DNA of 39,271 bases, taken from Tepidimonas thermarum (GTDB taxonomy: Bacteria > Pseudomonadota > Gammaproteobacteria > Burkholderiales > Burkholderiaceae_C). The position numbers were made by a program, and so were the translations under genes. Each line of letters begins with the position of its first letter. The stretch's first letter is position 1. Where the stretch lies: assembly GCF_007556705.1 (NCBI RefSeq), contig NZ_VJOL01000024.1, positions 1 through 39,271 of the forward strand. Direction: 5' to 3'. The notes under the pieces are model-generated. The model ran no database searches, had not been told where the DNA came from, and was given only the letters and a program-made list of their open reading frames with translations. Shown one piece after another: positions 28,604-36,854 of this stretch.

Positions 28604-31600
28604 ATGCCCCGTGCGCTGCATCCGCCTCGATGGATGCCGCGCGCGCTCGCCACCGCCGCGCTGGCGTGGGGGCTGGCCACGGGGCCCACGGCGCTGGCCC
28701 AAACGCTGCCGCCCGCGCTCAAAACGCACAGCGTACCGATGTGGTTGATCGACCCCGGCGACGGCACCATCGTGGACGCCAACGCTGCCGCGCAGCAGTT
28801 TTATGGCTATGCGGCCCTGGGGCAGCCCGGCGGTATGAACATCCAGGCGATCAACCAACTCTCGGAGGCCGACATCCGGGCCGAGATGGCGCGCGCCAAG
28901 GCCGAAGGACGGGGGTATTTCCTGTTCCCGCACCGCTTGGCCTCGGGCCAGGTGGTCACGGTCGAGGTGCACAGCGCGCCGGTCACGATCGAGGGCCGCT
29001 CGCTGCTGCTGTCGGTGTTGCTGCCGGAAAGCCGCAGCGTGACCCTGGAAAAGGAATTGCAGCGCTACCAAAACCGGCTGGAGGACCTGGTCGCGCAGCG
29101 CACCCGGGCCGCGCTGGAAGCGCAGGCCGAACGCACGCGCGCACTGCAATGGGCACTCGCGGGGGCGCTGGCCGCCGCGTTGGTGCTGGCGGTGGCGGTG
29201 GTGTTGTTGCGGCATGGGGCGCGGCAGCGGCGCGAGCTGACGCAGGAGCTCGAAGACGCGCTGCGCGGCGCCCGCATGGGACGGCTGCGCTGGAACATCG
29301 CCACCGATGCGTACACCCCCTGCCCGCGCCTGCGCCGCCTCATCGGGCGCGACGACCCCTTGCCCTGGTCAACCGCCACCTGGAGACAGTGGCTGCATCC
29401 CGACGACATCCAGCCGATCGCGCGCGCGCTGCGCGCCCACCTCAAGGGTGAAACCGAAGCCGCCGATTTGCGCTTTCGCGTCCAGCATGCGGATGGCCAT
29501 TGGATCTGGTTGCGGCTGTGGGGCCGCGTCATTGCGCGCGACCCGCGCACGCAGCGCGCCACGCTCATGGCCGGCGTGGTGCGCGATGTGAGCGCCGAAG
29601 TGGCGCTGGAACAATCCCAGGCTATCGCGGCCAGTGTGTTTCAGGACGCCGGCGAAGCCATCGTCATCACCGACGAACGCGGTACCGTGCTCGATGTCAA
29701 CGCGGCGATGCTGCACATGAGTGGCTACCGCCGCGACGAGCTGGTCGGGCGCGCCCACCTGCCGTGGCGCCCGGCCGACCGCCATGGGGTACCCGGATGG
29801 CACCAGTTGCGCCGCCACCTGCTGCGCGACGGACGCTGGCACGGCGAAGCCTGGTGGCGCCGGCGCGATGGCACCGAATTCCCGGTCATCGAGACCATCT
29901 CGGCCGTGCGGGACGACCATGGCCGCATCATGCGCTACGTGGCCATTGCCCAGGACATCTCCGAACTGAAAGCGCAGCAACAGGCACTGGAACACCAGGC
30001 GTATTACGACGCGCTGACGGGCCTGCCCAACCGGGCGCTGCTGGCCGATCGGCTCGACCTCGCGATCGCCACCGCACGGCGGCACAACCGGCGCGTCGCC
30101 GTGGCCTACCTGGATCTGGATGGCTTCAAGTACGTCAACGACGTGCATGGGCACACCCAGGGCGATGCGGTGCTGCGCCGCGTGGCCCAGCGGCTGCAGC
30201 TCGCGCTGCGCGACGGGGATACATTGGCGCGCGTCGGCGGTGATGAATTCGTCGTCGTGTTGTGCGACCTGGACGACAGCGACCGCTGGATCGGGGTGAT
30301 CGAGCGGCTGATCGATGTCAGCGCCGAACGCATCACGGTGGCTGACCACGAAGTGCGCCTGACGACCAGCGTGGGCGTGACGCTCTACCCCGACGACGGT
30401 GCCGACGCCGAGGTGCTGTTGCGCCACGCCGACCAAGCCCTGTACCGGGCCAAGCGCGAGGGCAAAAACCGCTGGTGCTTGTTCGATCCCCGCGAAGATG
30501 AGGCCGCTGCGGCCCATGCCGAGCTGATCGCCGACGTGCGGCGGGCACTGGCAGCCGGCAACGAATTCCGCTTGTTCCTGCAGCCGCGCGTGGCGTTGAC
30601 CGACGGCACCATCCGCGGCGCGGAGGCGCTGCTGCGCTGGCAGCACCCGCAACGCGGCTTGCTGGCCCCGGCGGCCTTCCTGCCGGCCATCGAGCTCGAC
30701 GAGGTGATGAACACCCTGGGCGACTGGGTGCTCGACGAAGCCTTGCGGCTGCTGCAGCAGTGGCACGATGCCGGGCACCGGGCCTGGATGCTGTCCGTCA
30801 ACATTGCGGCGCGGCAACTGCGCGACCCGTCCTTTGCCGAGCGGCTGGGGCAGCGGCTGGCGCGCCATCCGCAGCTCGACCCGCGCCGGCTGGAGCTCGA
30901 AATCGTCGAGTCCAGCGCCCTCGAAGGCATCGATGCGCTCGAGCGCTTGCTCGAACAATGCCGTCGCTTGGGGGTGGCCATTGCCATCGACGATTTCGGC
31001 ACCGGCTACTCGTCGCTTGCCTACCTCAAGCGTCTGCCGGCCAGCGTGGTCAAAGTGGACCAATCCTTCGTGCGCGACATCTTTGACGACGCGAGCGATT
31101 TGCGCATCGTCGAGGGCGTGGTGGCGTTGGGTCAGGCCTTTGGCCTGCGCGTGGTGGCCGAGGGCGTGGAAACCGCGGCGCACGGTGAATGGTTGCTGCG
31201 GCTGGGCGCGGATGAGGCCCAAGGCTATGGCATTGCCCGCCCGATGCCGGCCGACGCCTGGGCGTCGTGGGTGGCCAGCTGGCAGCCGCCACCGTCGTGG
31301 CAGCGCTGGCGCTCGATCGCCCGCTCACCGTGGACGCGCGCGTTGGCCCGCCTGGAAGTGGAGCACCGGGCCCAGCTCGCACGCCTGGCGGAACGGCGGG
31401 CGCCCCCCGAGGCCGCCACGGCCTGTCCGGTGCACGACGAACTGTTGCGGGATATCCCACCGTCCGTGCGCCAGTGGCCCGAGTACGCCGCCATGGTGAA
31501 CGCACATGCCGCCGTCCACGACGCTGCGCAGCGCTGGTGGGACCGCACCAACGGCCCCGAGGACCCCATGCGCGACCCGGATGTGGTGCAGGCCCACCGG

Positions 31601-31753
31601 GCGTTCGTGGAGGCGTTGCAAGCCCTGCTCGTGCGGCTGGCGGAACCCACCGTAGCGCCACCCCATCCCGACGCCTTCCAGCGCGTGCCGCCGCCACCTG
31701 CGGGGGTTGGCATGCGCCGCAACGACGCGAACCCGGCCCCCGAGCCGGCGTGA
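28604..31753 (+). CDS. PAS-GGDEF-EAL c-di-GMP protein with C-terminal CZB-like domain
   Basis: A 1049-residue membrane sensor. The ATG at 28604 has GGGGGG upstream and a leader ending near TALAQ; earlier in-frame starts exist. PAS-like domain about 38-130 is periplasmic-side, a membrane segment lies at about 181-205, and two PAS domains follow (about 215-330, 335-455). GGDEF is intact at 545-549 with an RxxD inhibitory site (RDGD) five residues before. The EAL domain has EALLRW (673), IVES, IDDFGTGYSS, VKVDQSF, VAEGVET and the AQGYG glutamine, so both synthesis and breakdown of c-di-GMP look possible. The C-terminal part carries His921, Cys941, His968 and His972, with Cys-27-His-4-His spacing as in CZB zinc domains. 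It is monocistronic and follows a 227-bp gap. Confidence 0.9.
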   Translation: MPRALHPPRWMPRALATAALAWGLATGPTALAQTLPPALKTHSVPMWLIDPGDGTIVDANAAAQQFYGYAALGQPGGMNIQAINQLSEADIRAEMARAKAEGRGYFLFPHRLASGQVVTVEVHSAPVTIEGRSLLLSVLLPESRSVTLEKELQRYQNRLEDLVAQRTRAALEAQAERTRALQWALAGALAAALVLAVAVVLLRHGARQRRELTQELEDALRGARMGRLRWNIATDAYTPCPRLRRLIGRDDPLPWSTATWRQWLHPDDIQPIARALRAHLKGETEAADLRFRVQHADGHWIWLRLWGRVIARDPRTQRATLMAGVVRDVSAEVALEQSQAIAASVFQDAGEAIVITDERGTVLDVNAAMLHMSGYRRDELVGRAHLPWRPADRHGVPGWHQLRRHLLRDGRWHGEAWWRRRDGTEFPVIETISAVRDDHGRIMRYVAIAQDISELKAQQQALEHQAYYDALTGLPNRALLADRLDLAIATARRHNRRVAVAYLDLDGFKYVNDVHGHTQGDAVLRRVAQRLQLALRDGDTLARVGGDEFVVVLCDLDDSDRWIGVIERLIDVSAERITVADHEVRLTTSVGVTLYPDDGADAEVLLRHADQALYRAKREGKNRWCLFDPREDEAAAAHAELIADVRRALAAGNEFRLFLQPRVALTDGTIRGAEALLRWQHPQRGLLAPAAFLPAIELDEVMNTLGDWVLDEALRLLQQWHDAGHRAWMLSVNIAARQLRDPSFAERLGQRLARHPQLDPRRLELEIVESSALEGIDALERLLEQCRRLGVAIAIDDFGTGYSSLAYLKRLPASVVKVDQSFVRDIFDDASDLRIVEGVVALGQAFGLRVVAEGVETAAHGEWLLRLGADEAQGYGIARPMPADAWASWVASWQPPPSWQRWRSIARSPWTRALARLEVEHRAQLARLAERRAPPEAATACPVHDELLRDIPPSVRQWPEYAAMVNAHAAVHDAAQRWWDRTNGPEDPMRDPDVVQAHRAFVEALQALLVRLAEPTVAPPHPDAFQRVPPPPAGVGMRRNDANPAPEPA

Positions 31754-31816
31754 TGGCGGCCACCTGCGCCGCTGCGGCGGCGGCTTACGCCAGGGCGGGC
31801 GTCGCCGGCGCCAGCC

Positions 31817-31852
31817 AAAACAAAAACCCGCCGGGCGCTGACGCCGGGCGGG
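31817..31852 (-). terminator. Terminator of the rpsP-rimM-trmD-rplS operon
   Basis: An 11-bp inverted repeat with one mismatch (31827-31837 and 31842-31852, CTGA loop) lies 42 bp past the rplS stop. On the minus strand it is followed by TTTTTGTTTT, so it acts on that strand. Confidence 0.75.
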
Positions 31853-31894
31853 CGGTGGCACGGATGCGCCAGGCTTTTGGTGAAAGCTGTGCGC

Positions 31895-32251
31895 TCAGGC
31901 GCCCAGCTTCTCTTTGATGCGGGCGGACTTGCCGGTGCGGCCGCGCAGGTAGTACAGCTTGGCGCGGCGCACGTCACCGCGGCGCTTGACTTCGATGCTG
32001 GCGATCAGCGGGCTGTACAGCGGGAAGGTGCGCTCCACGCCCTCGCCGTTGGAGATCTTGCGCACGATGAAGCTGGAGTTCAGGCCGCGGTTGCGCTTGG
32101 CGATGACCACGCCTTCGTAGGCCTGCACGCGCTTTTTGTTGCCTTCGATGACGTTGACATTGACGACCACCGTGTCGCCCGGGGCAAACGCCGGGATGGT
32201 CTTGTTGAGGCGGGCGATTTCTTCCTGCTCGAGGATTTGGATCAGGTTCAT
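31895..32251 (-). CDS. rplS: Ribosomal protein bL19
   Basis: A 118-residue protein of the large subunit at the 30S-50S interface. [20 protein letters not shown] is the family N-terminus; an ATG three codons earlier is possible. Seen: [51 protein letters not shown] and [19 protein letters not shown]. It is the last gene of the rpsP-rimM-trmD-rplS operon. A TATAAT on the minus strand inside the end of trmD (32363-32368) may be an extra promoter. Confidence 0.98.
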   Translation of the reverse strand: MNLIQILEQEEIARLNKTIPAFAPGDTVVVNVNVIEGNKKRVQAYEGVVIAKRNRGLNSSFIVRKISNGEGVERTFPLYSPLIASIEVKRRGDVRRAKLYYLRGRTGKSARIKEKLGA

Positions 32252-32350
32252 GGTTGACATCCGCGATCATGGCTGCGCTGCGCCCGTGCACGAAGCAGCG
32301 CCCTTGCGCCGCCCCGCCCGGGGCCTGCTGCCCCGAAGCCAGCCAGAGGA

Positions 32351-33160
32351 TCAAAGCTTTTCATTATAACCTGCTTCGCGCAGCGCTTGCACATCCGCCG
32401 GGTGTAGCCGCCCCTGGGCCTGCGCCCGCGCCAGCAGATCGGGGCGCCAGCGCGCCGTTGCCTGCACCCGCTGCGCGCGGCGCCAGGCGTCGATTTCGGC
32501 ATGGTGCCCCGACAGCAGCACCGGCGGCACCGGCATCGGGCCCTGCGGGCCGTGCCACACCTCCGGCCGGGTGTAGTGCGGGCAGTCGAGCAAGCCGTCA
32601 ACGGCCGGGTTGAACGAGTCCTGCTCGGCGCTGGCGGCATCGCCCAGCACGCCGGGCTGCAAGCGCGCCACCGCATCCAGCAGGGCGACGGCGGCAATCT
32701 CCCCGCCCGACAGCACAAAGTCGCCAAGGCTGATGTGCGCATCCACGCAGGCCTCGACGAAACGCTGGTCCACGCCCTCGTAGCGCCCGCACACCAGGAT
32801 CGCGCCCGGACTGTCGGGCCGCGCATACCCGGCCACCACCTCATGGGACAGCCGCGTGCCCGCCGGCGAAAACAGCACGGTGGGCACATCCACGCCCGAC
32901 CCCGGCGCGCGCCGCGGCGGCAGCCCGCGGTCGGTGCGGATGGCTTGCCAGCAGCGGTAGAGCGGCTCGGGCAGCATGACCATGCCCGGCCCGCCGCCAA
33001 ACGGTCGATCGTCCACACGGCGGTAGTTGCCCTCGGCAAATGCGCGCAGCGGCCACAACCGCACCTCGACCCGTGAGTCGGCAAACGCCCGGCGCGTCAC
33101 CCCCACCCGCAAATAGGGTTCGATCAACTCGGGAAACAGGCTGATGACGTCAAAGCGCAT
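32351..33160 (-). CDS. trmD: tRNA (guanine(37)-N1)-methyltransferase
   Basis: A 269-residue SPOUT methyltransferase that makes m1G37 next to the anticodon to prevent frameshifts. The start reads MRFDVISLFPELIEPYLRVG. The knot motifs are ILVCGRYEGVDQRFVE and ISLGDFVLSGGEIAAV, and the substrate loop follows. Family length is about 250. It is the third gene of rpsP-rimM-trmD-rplS, with short spacers on both sides. Confidence 0.98.
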   Translation of the reverse strand: MRFDVISLFPELIEPYLRVGVTRRAFADSRVEVRLWPLRAFAEGNYRRVDDRPFGGGPGMVMLPEPLYRCWQAIRTDRGLPPRRAPGSGVDVPTVLFSPAGTRLSHEVVAGYARPDSPGAILVCGRYEGVDQRFVEACVDAHISLGDFVLSGGEIAAVALLDAVARLQPGVLGDAASAEQDSFNPAVDGLLDCPHYTRPEVWHGPQGPMPVPPVLLSGHHAEIDAWRRAQRVQATARWRPDLLARAQAQGRLHPADVQALREAGYNEKL

Positions 33161-33178
33161 GGCGCGCAGCCGCTGCCG

Positions 33179-33769
33179 TCAATAGTCGGGCTGCCAGTCG
33201 ACGGTGATGCGCCGCGCCGCGAGGTCCACCGTGTCCACGTAGGCGCTCACAAACGGGATCAGCCGCTCGACGGGCGGGGTGCTGCGATCGTCGCGCAAAC
33301 ACAGCACCGCATGCGGCCCGGTGGAGAGCAAGTCCTCGACCACGCCCAGCACCACGCCTTCGCGGTTGACGACCGACAACCCGATCAGATCGACCCAATA
33401 GTACTCGTCCGGGCCCTCGGTGGGGGGGAAGTCCGCGCGCGACACGAAGATGCGTGCGCCGCGCAAGCGCTCGGCCAGACTACGGTCGTCCAGCCCTTCG
33501 AAGCGCGCCACCCAGCCGTCGCCCTGCGCACGCACCTCCGCCACCGTGACGACCGCGGTGCCGTCAAAGGCGTCGAAGGCCCGCGCACGCGCCGCCATGG
33601 GCGCGGGCGGCGCCAAATACCACCGGCGCGCATGCCGCAGGGCATCGCCGCTGGCACTCAGGGCGTGCACACGCACCCAGCCGCGCACGCCCCACGCTTC
33701 CTGCACATGACCAACCTCGATCGCGTCGGCGGGCCGCTCGGCCCCCTGCCAGGGCAGGAGATCGGTCAT
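33179..33769 (-). CDS. rimM: RimM, ribosome maturation factor
   Basis: A 196-residue protein that helps mature the 3' domain of 16S rRNA and binds uS19. The N-terminal RimM domain contains VGHVQEAWGVRGWVRVHALS. The C-terminal PRC barrel has DEYYWVDLIGLSVVNREG and LIPFVSAYVDTVDLAARRIT. It lies 18 bp before trmD and 11 bp after rpsP. Confidence 0.96.
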   Translation of the reverse strand: MTDLLPWQGAERPADAIEVGHVQEAWGVRGWVRVHALSASGDALRHARRWYLAPPAPMAARARAFDAFDGTAVVTVAEVRAQGDGWVARFEGLDDRSLAERLRGARIFVSRADFPPTEGPDEYYWVDLIGLSVVNREGVVLGVVEDLLSTGPHAVLCLRDDRSTPPVERLIPFVSAYVDTVDLAARRITVDWQPDY

Positions 33770-33780
33770 GCCGACACCGT

Positions 33781-34050
33781 TCAGGCGGCGCTGGCCTCGG
33801 CCTGCACGACCTTGGGCGCTTGCTTGAGCAGGCGCTCGACGGTCTCGGACGGCTGGGCGCCGACGCCGAGCCAGTAGGTCAGGCGGTCTTGGGCGATGTT
33901 GAGCGGCACGTCGTTGCCGCGCGCCAGCGGGTTGTAAAAGCCGATGCGCTCGATGAAGCGGCCGTCGCGGCGGCAGCGCTTGTCGGCAACGACGATGTGG
34001 TAGAACGGGCGGGCCTTCGAGCCGCCACGGGCGAGTCGGATCACGACCAT
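33781..34050 (-). CDS. rpsP: Ribosomal protein bS16
   Basis: An 89-residue small-subunit protein with [20 protein letters not shown] and [20 protein letters not shown] is at correct spacing before the ATG at 34048-34050. It is the first gene of the four-gene operon. A candidate -10 TATAAT is at 34144-34149 on the minus strand. Confidence 0.98.
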   Translation of the reverse strand: MVVIRLARGGSKARPFYHIVVADKRCRRDGRFIERIGFYNPLARGNDVPLNIAQDRLTYWLGVGAQPSETVERLLKQAPKVVQAEASAA

Positions 34051-34143
34051 GGTTTATCCTTGCGAACTGTTCGACGAGACGGTGGAGGCAACGCCTGAGA
34101 CACGACGACTGGCCACCCGGCCAGCGAAACGTTGCAAACCCGC

Positions 34144-34149
34144 CATTAT
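34144..34149 (-). promoter_or_regulatory. Candidate -10 box of the rpsP operon
   Basis: The minus strand reads GGGTATAATGGC here, leaving a leader of about 85 nt before rpsP. No convincing -35 hexamer is found. It also lies just upstream of the divergent acetyltransferase start. Confidence 0.45.
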
Positions 34150-34161
34150 ACCCAGCGACCT

Positions 34162-34701
34162 GTGAACGCCCCCCTGATCCGCCCCAGTCGAGACGACGAC
34201 CTGCCCGCCATCGCCGCCCTGTACGGGCACCACGTGCTGCACGGCACGGGCACCTTCGAGACCGAGCCCCCCAGCGTGGCCGAGATGACGGCGCGCCGCG
34301 CCGACGTGCTGGCCAAAGGGCTGCCCTGGCTGGTGGCCGAACAGGATGGCCGGGTGGTGGGCTTTGCCTATGGCAACTGGTTCAAGCCGCGCCCCGCCTA
34401 CCGGTTTTCGGTGGAGGATTCGATCTACATCGCACCCGACGCCCTCGGGCGCGGGCTGGGCCGGGCGCTGCTGGCCGAGCTGCTGGCGCAGCTCGAGGTG
34501 CGCGGCATCCGCAAAGTCATGGCCGTCATTGGCGACTCGGCCAACGCCGGCTCGATCGGGCTGCACACCGCCCTGGGGTTCGAGCGCGTGGGGGTGGTGC
34601 GCGCCTGCGGCTGGAAGTTTGGCCGCTGGCTCGACATCGTGCTGATGGAAAAAACCCTGGGCTGGGGCGACCGCACCCCGCCGAGCGAGGACGGGCGATA
34701 A
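34162..34701 (+). CDS. GNAT N-acetyltransferase (phosphinothricin/amino-acid type)
   Basis: A 179-residue enzyme. The chosen start is the GTG at 34162, giving NAPLIRPSRDDDLPAIAALY; a TTG at 34132 is less likely. Family marks are the N-terminal YGHHVLHGTGTFETEPPS, the acetyl-CoA loop SIYIAPDALGRGLGRALLAE and IGDSANAGSIGLHTALGFER. The subfamily is that of phosphinothricin, methionine sulfone and methionine sulfoximine acetyltransferases (Pat/MnaT). Its true substrate cannot be told from sequence. It is monocistronic and divergent from rpsP. Confidence 0.9.
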   Translation: MNAPLIRPSRDDDLPAIAALYGHHVLHGTGTFETEPPSVAEMTARRADVLAKGLPWLVAEQDGRVVGFAYGNWFKPRPAYRFSVEDSIYIAPDALGRGLGRALLAELLAQLEVRGIRKVMAVIGDSANAGSIGLHTALGFERVGVVRACGWKFGRWLDIVLMEKTLGWGDRTPPSEDGR

Positions 34702-34790
34702 CCCCGCGCGCACGCCCAGCGCCTGCCCTGGCACCGACCCGCACCGTTTGGCCATCTGCGACACAGCCCCACTGCTTGATCCCACCCACC

Positions 34791-35273
34791 ATGGTTGCCG
34801 ATCCACGCCCCACCGCCCACCGCCGCCCACGCAACAAAACCGTGGCCGCCTGGCTTGCCTTTTTGGGTGGAGGGTTTGGTTGGCACCGGTTCTATCTGTA
34901 CGGGCTGGGCGATGTCTGGGGCTGGGCGCATGCCATCCCGACGGCGCTGGGCCTGTGGGGTGTGGACCGTGTGCTGACGTATGGCCAAGACGATCGGCTC
35001 TCGTGGGTGTTGCTGCCCTGTCTGGGCCTGGGGCTGGTGGCGGCATGCCTGTCGGCCATCGTGTACGCGCTGCAGCCCCCCGAACGCTGGAACGCACGCC
35101 ACAACCCGACCCAGGCCGCCGACGCGCCTGCCGGGAGCACCAACTGGCTGACCGTCATCGCGGTGGTGCTGTCGCTCATGGTGGGCGCAACCGCGCTCAT
35201 GGCGGGGTTGGCGTTTGGCTTCCAGCGCTACTTCGAATACCAGATCGAAGAGGGCCTGCGCATCAGCCAATGA
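34791..35273 (+). CDS. TM2-domain membrane protein
   Basis: A 160-residue inner-membrane protein. Residues about 18-65 form a TM2-like domain: KTVAAWLAFLGGGFGWHRFY, then the glycine-rich turn YLYGLGDVWGWAHAIPTALG. Further hydrophobic segments are at about 75-95 (WVLLPCLGLGLVAACLSAIV) and 120-145. The function of these proteins is unknown in bacteria. The ATG at 34791 is used; an upstream in-frame start at 34776 is a TTG. The end overlaps the convergent transporter gene by 11 bp. Confidence 0.8.
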   Translation: MVADPRPTAHRRPRNKTVAAWLAFLGGGFGWHRFYLYGLGDVWGWAHAIPTALGLWGVDRVLTYGQDDRLSWVLLPCLGLGLVAACLSAIVYALQPPERWNARHNPTQAADAPAGSTNWLTVIAVVLSLMVGATALMAGLAFGFQRYFEYQIEEGLRISQ

Positions 35274-36222
35274 CGTGCTGCACGAGCAGCATCCAGGCGC
35301 TCAGGCTCAGCAGCCCCAGCGCCGTGGAGACGGCCGTGGCGGCCGTGACCTCGTCTTGCGCAACACGGTAGCGCTGCGCGAACAAAAACACGTTGGCCCC
35401 CACGGGAACGCCCGCGGCCACCACCAACACCGCCCACGGCAAACCGCGCAATCCCCACAGCCACGCGCTCAGGGCCACCAGCAGCGGCAGCGCCAGGTTT
35501 TTGGCCACTGCCACGCCCCAGGCCGCGCGCCAGCGCCCGCGCAGCGGCGTGTAGGCCAGGCTGATGCCCACCAACACCAGCGCCAGCGGCCCAAACGCCT
35601 GCCCGAGCAGGTGCAACGGCCGGTCCACCACGGCGGGCAGGGTCCAGCCGGTGGCGCCCCACAGCAGGCCACAGGCGATGGGCAACGGAATGGGGTGGAT
35701 CACGGTGCTGCGCAAGGCGCTCCAGGCGGCGCGCGCCACCCGCGCGGGCGTCGGCGCCGCGCTGTCGGCGCTGCGGGCCTGGGCCAGCTCCAGCGCCACC
35801 GAGGCCACGGTCAGCAGGATCAGCGCATGCACCGCGATGAGGGTCAGCAGCGTCACCAGGCCCGACTGGCCGTAGGCAAGACCGATGAGGGCAATACCGA
35901 TCATGACCAGGTTGGAAAACGCCCCGCCCAGCGCGAGCACCACCCCACGGGGATCGAAGCCTCGCCACGCGATTTGCAGCACGAACCACGGCAACGTGGC
36001 GCTGAAGTACGCCGCCACCGGGCGCCAATCCAGCGTCTCCAGCCGCACCTGGGCCATGGTGCGAAACAGCAGCGCCGGAATCAGCAGCACAAAAACCAGG
36101 TTGGACAGGTCTTTGACCGCAGCGGCCCCAACCCAGCCACGCCAGCCCGCCACCACGCCTGCGCCAATGAGCAGGAACACCGGGGTCAGGGCTTGGACGA
36201 CGGGATGGTCGGCGACGATCAC
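35263..36222 (-). CDS. AEC-family (auxin efflux carrier-like) transporter
   Basis: A 319-residue membrane protein with about ten hydrophobic segments in two groups. Recognisable parts are PVFLLIGAGVVAGWRG, DLSNLVFVLLIPALLFRTMA, ALGGAFSNLVMIGIALIG and AAGVPVGANVFLFAQRY, the characteristic Asn/Pro patterns of AEC carriers for small carboxylates. The start is a GTG at 36220-36222. Substrate is unknown. It is preceded by msrA on the same strand, 57 bp away. Confidence 0.9.
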   Translation of the reverse strand: MIVADHPVVQALTPVFLLIGAGVVAGWRGWVGAAAVKDLSNLVFVLLIPALLFRTMAQVRLETLDWRPVAAYFSATLPWFVLQIAWRGFDPRGVVLALGGAFSNLVMIGIALIGLAYGQSGLVTLLTLIAVHALILLTVASVALELAQARSADSAAPTPARVARAAWSALRSTVIHPIPLPIACGLLWGATGWTLPAVVDRPLHLLGQAFGPLALVLVGISLAYTPLRGRWRAAWGVAVAKNLALPLLVALSAWLWGLRGLPWAVLVVAAGVPVGANVFLFAQRYRVAQDEVTAATAVSTALGLLSLSAWMLLVQHVIG

Positions 36223-36279
36223 GACCGACAGTGTAGTGGCCGGCGCGCGCCGTGCATGGCGCCTGCGCGACCCGGTGCG

Positions 36280-36825
36280 TCAACCCGGTGCGGGCTTGAG
36301 GTAGCGGGCAAAAACGCGCTGCAGCTTGGCCACCTTGGGCGCGGCCACCGCCAGGCAGTAGCCGTGGTCAGGGTGGCGCGCGAAAAAGTCCTGGTGCTCA
36401 TCTTCCGCCGGCCAGTAGTGGCGCAGCGGCTCGACCTCGGTCACGATCGGGGCACCCAAGGCGCCTTCGGCGTCCAGCTCGGCGATCAGCGCACGCGCCA
36501 CCGCCGCCTGCTGCGGCGTGGTCCAGTAAATGCCGCTGCGGTACTGGGTTCCGATGTCTGCCCCTTGGCGGTTGGGCGTGGTGGGGTCGTGGGTGGCAAA
36601 AAAGATGGTCAGCAGCTCGCGCACCCCAATCACCGCCGGGTCGTACACCAGCTTGACGACTTCGGCGCAGCCCGTTGCCCCGGTGCACACCTGCGCGTAG
36701 GTCGGCCGCTCGGCCTGCCCATTGCTGTAGCCGGACTCCACATCCAGCACGCCGCGCACGCGGTCGAACACCGCCTCGGTGCACCAAAAACAACCGCCTG
36801 CCAGGACCAGGGTTTCGGTTTGCAT
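36280..36825 (-). CDS. msrA: Peptide methionine sulfoxide reductase MsrA
   Basis: A 181-residue enzyme that reduces methionine-S-sulfoxide. The catalytic GCFWC is at residues 11-15 (Cys12 catalytic). VESGYSNGQAERPTYAQVCT and FFATHDPTTPNRQGADIGTQYRSGIY (split across the family core) follow, as do EDEHQDFFARHP near the end. The ATG at 36823-36825 is chosen; the frame is open upstream but that part overlaps the antiporter. Divergent from the antiporter gene by 29 bp. Confidence 0.96.
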   Translation of the reverse strand: MQTETLVLAGGCFWCTEAVFDRVRGVLDVESGYSNGQAERPTYAQVCTGATGCAEVVKLVYDPAVIGVRELLTIFFATHDPTTPNRQGADIGTQYRSGIYWTTPQQAAVARALIAELDAEGALGAPIVTEVEPLRHYWPAEDEHQDFFARHPDHGYCLAVAAPKVAKLQRVFARYLKPAPG

Positions 36826-36854
36826 GGCCCGAATTCTGCTACGGTCGGGGGACC

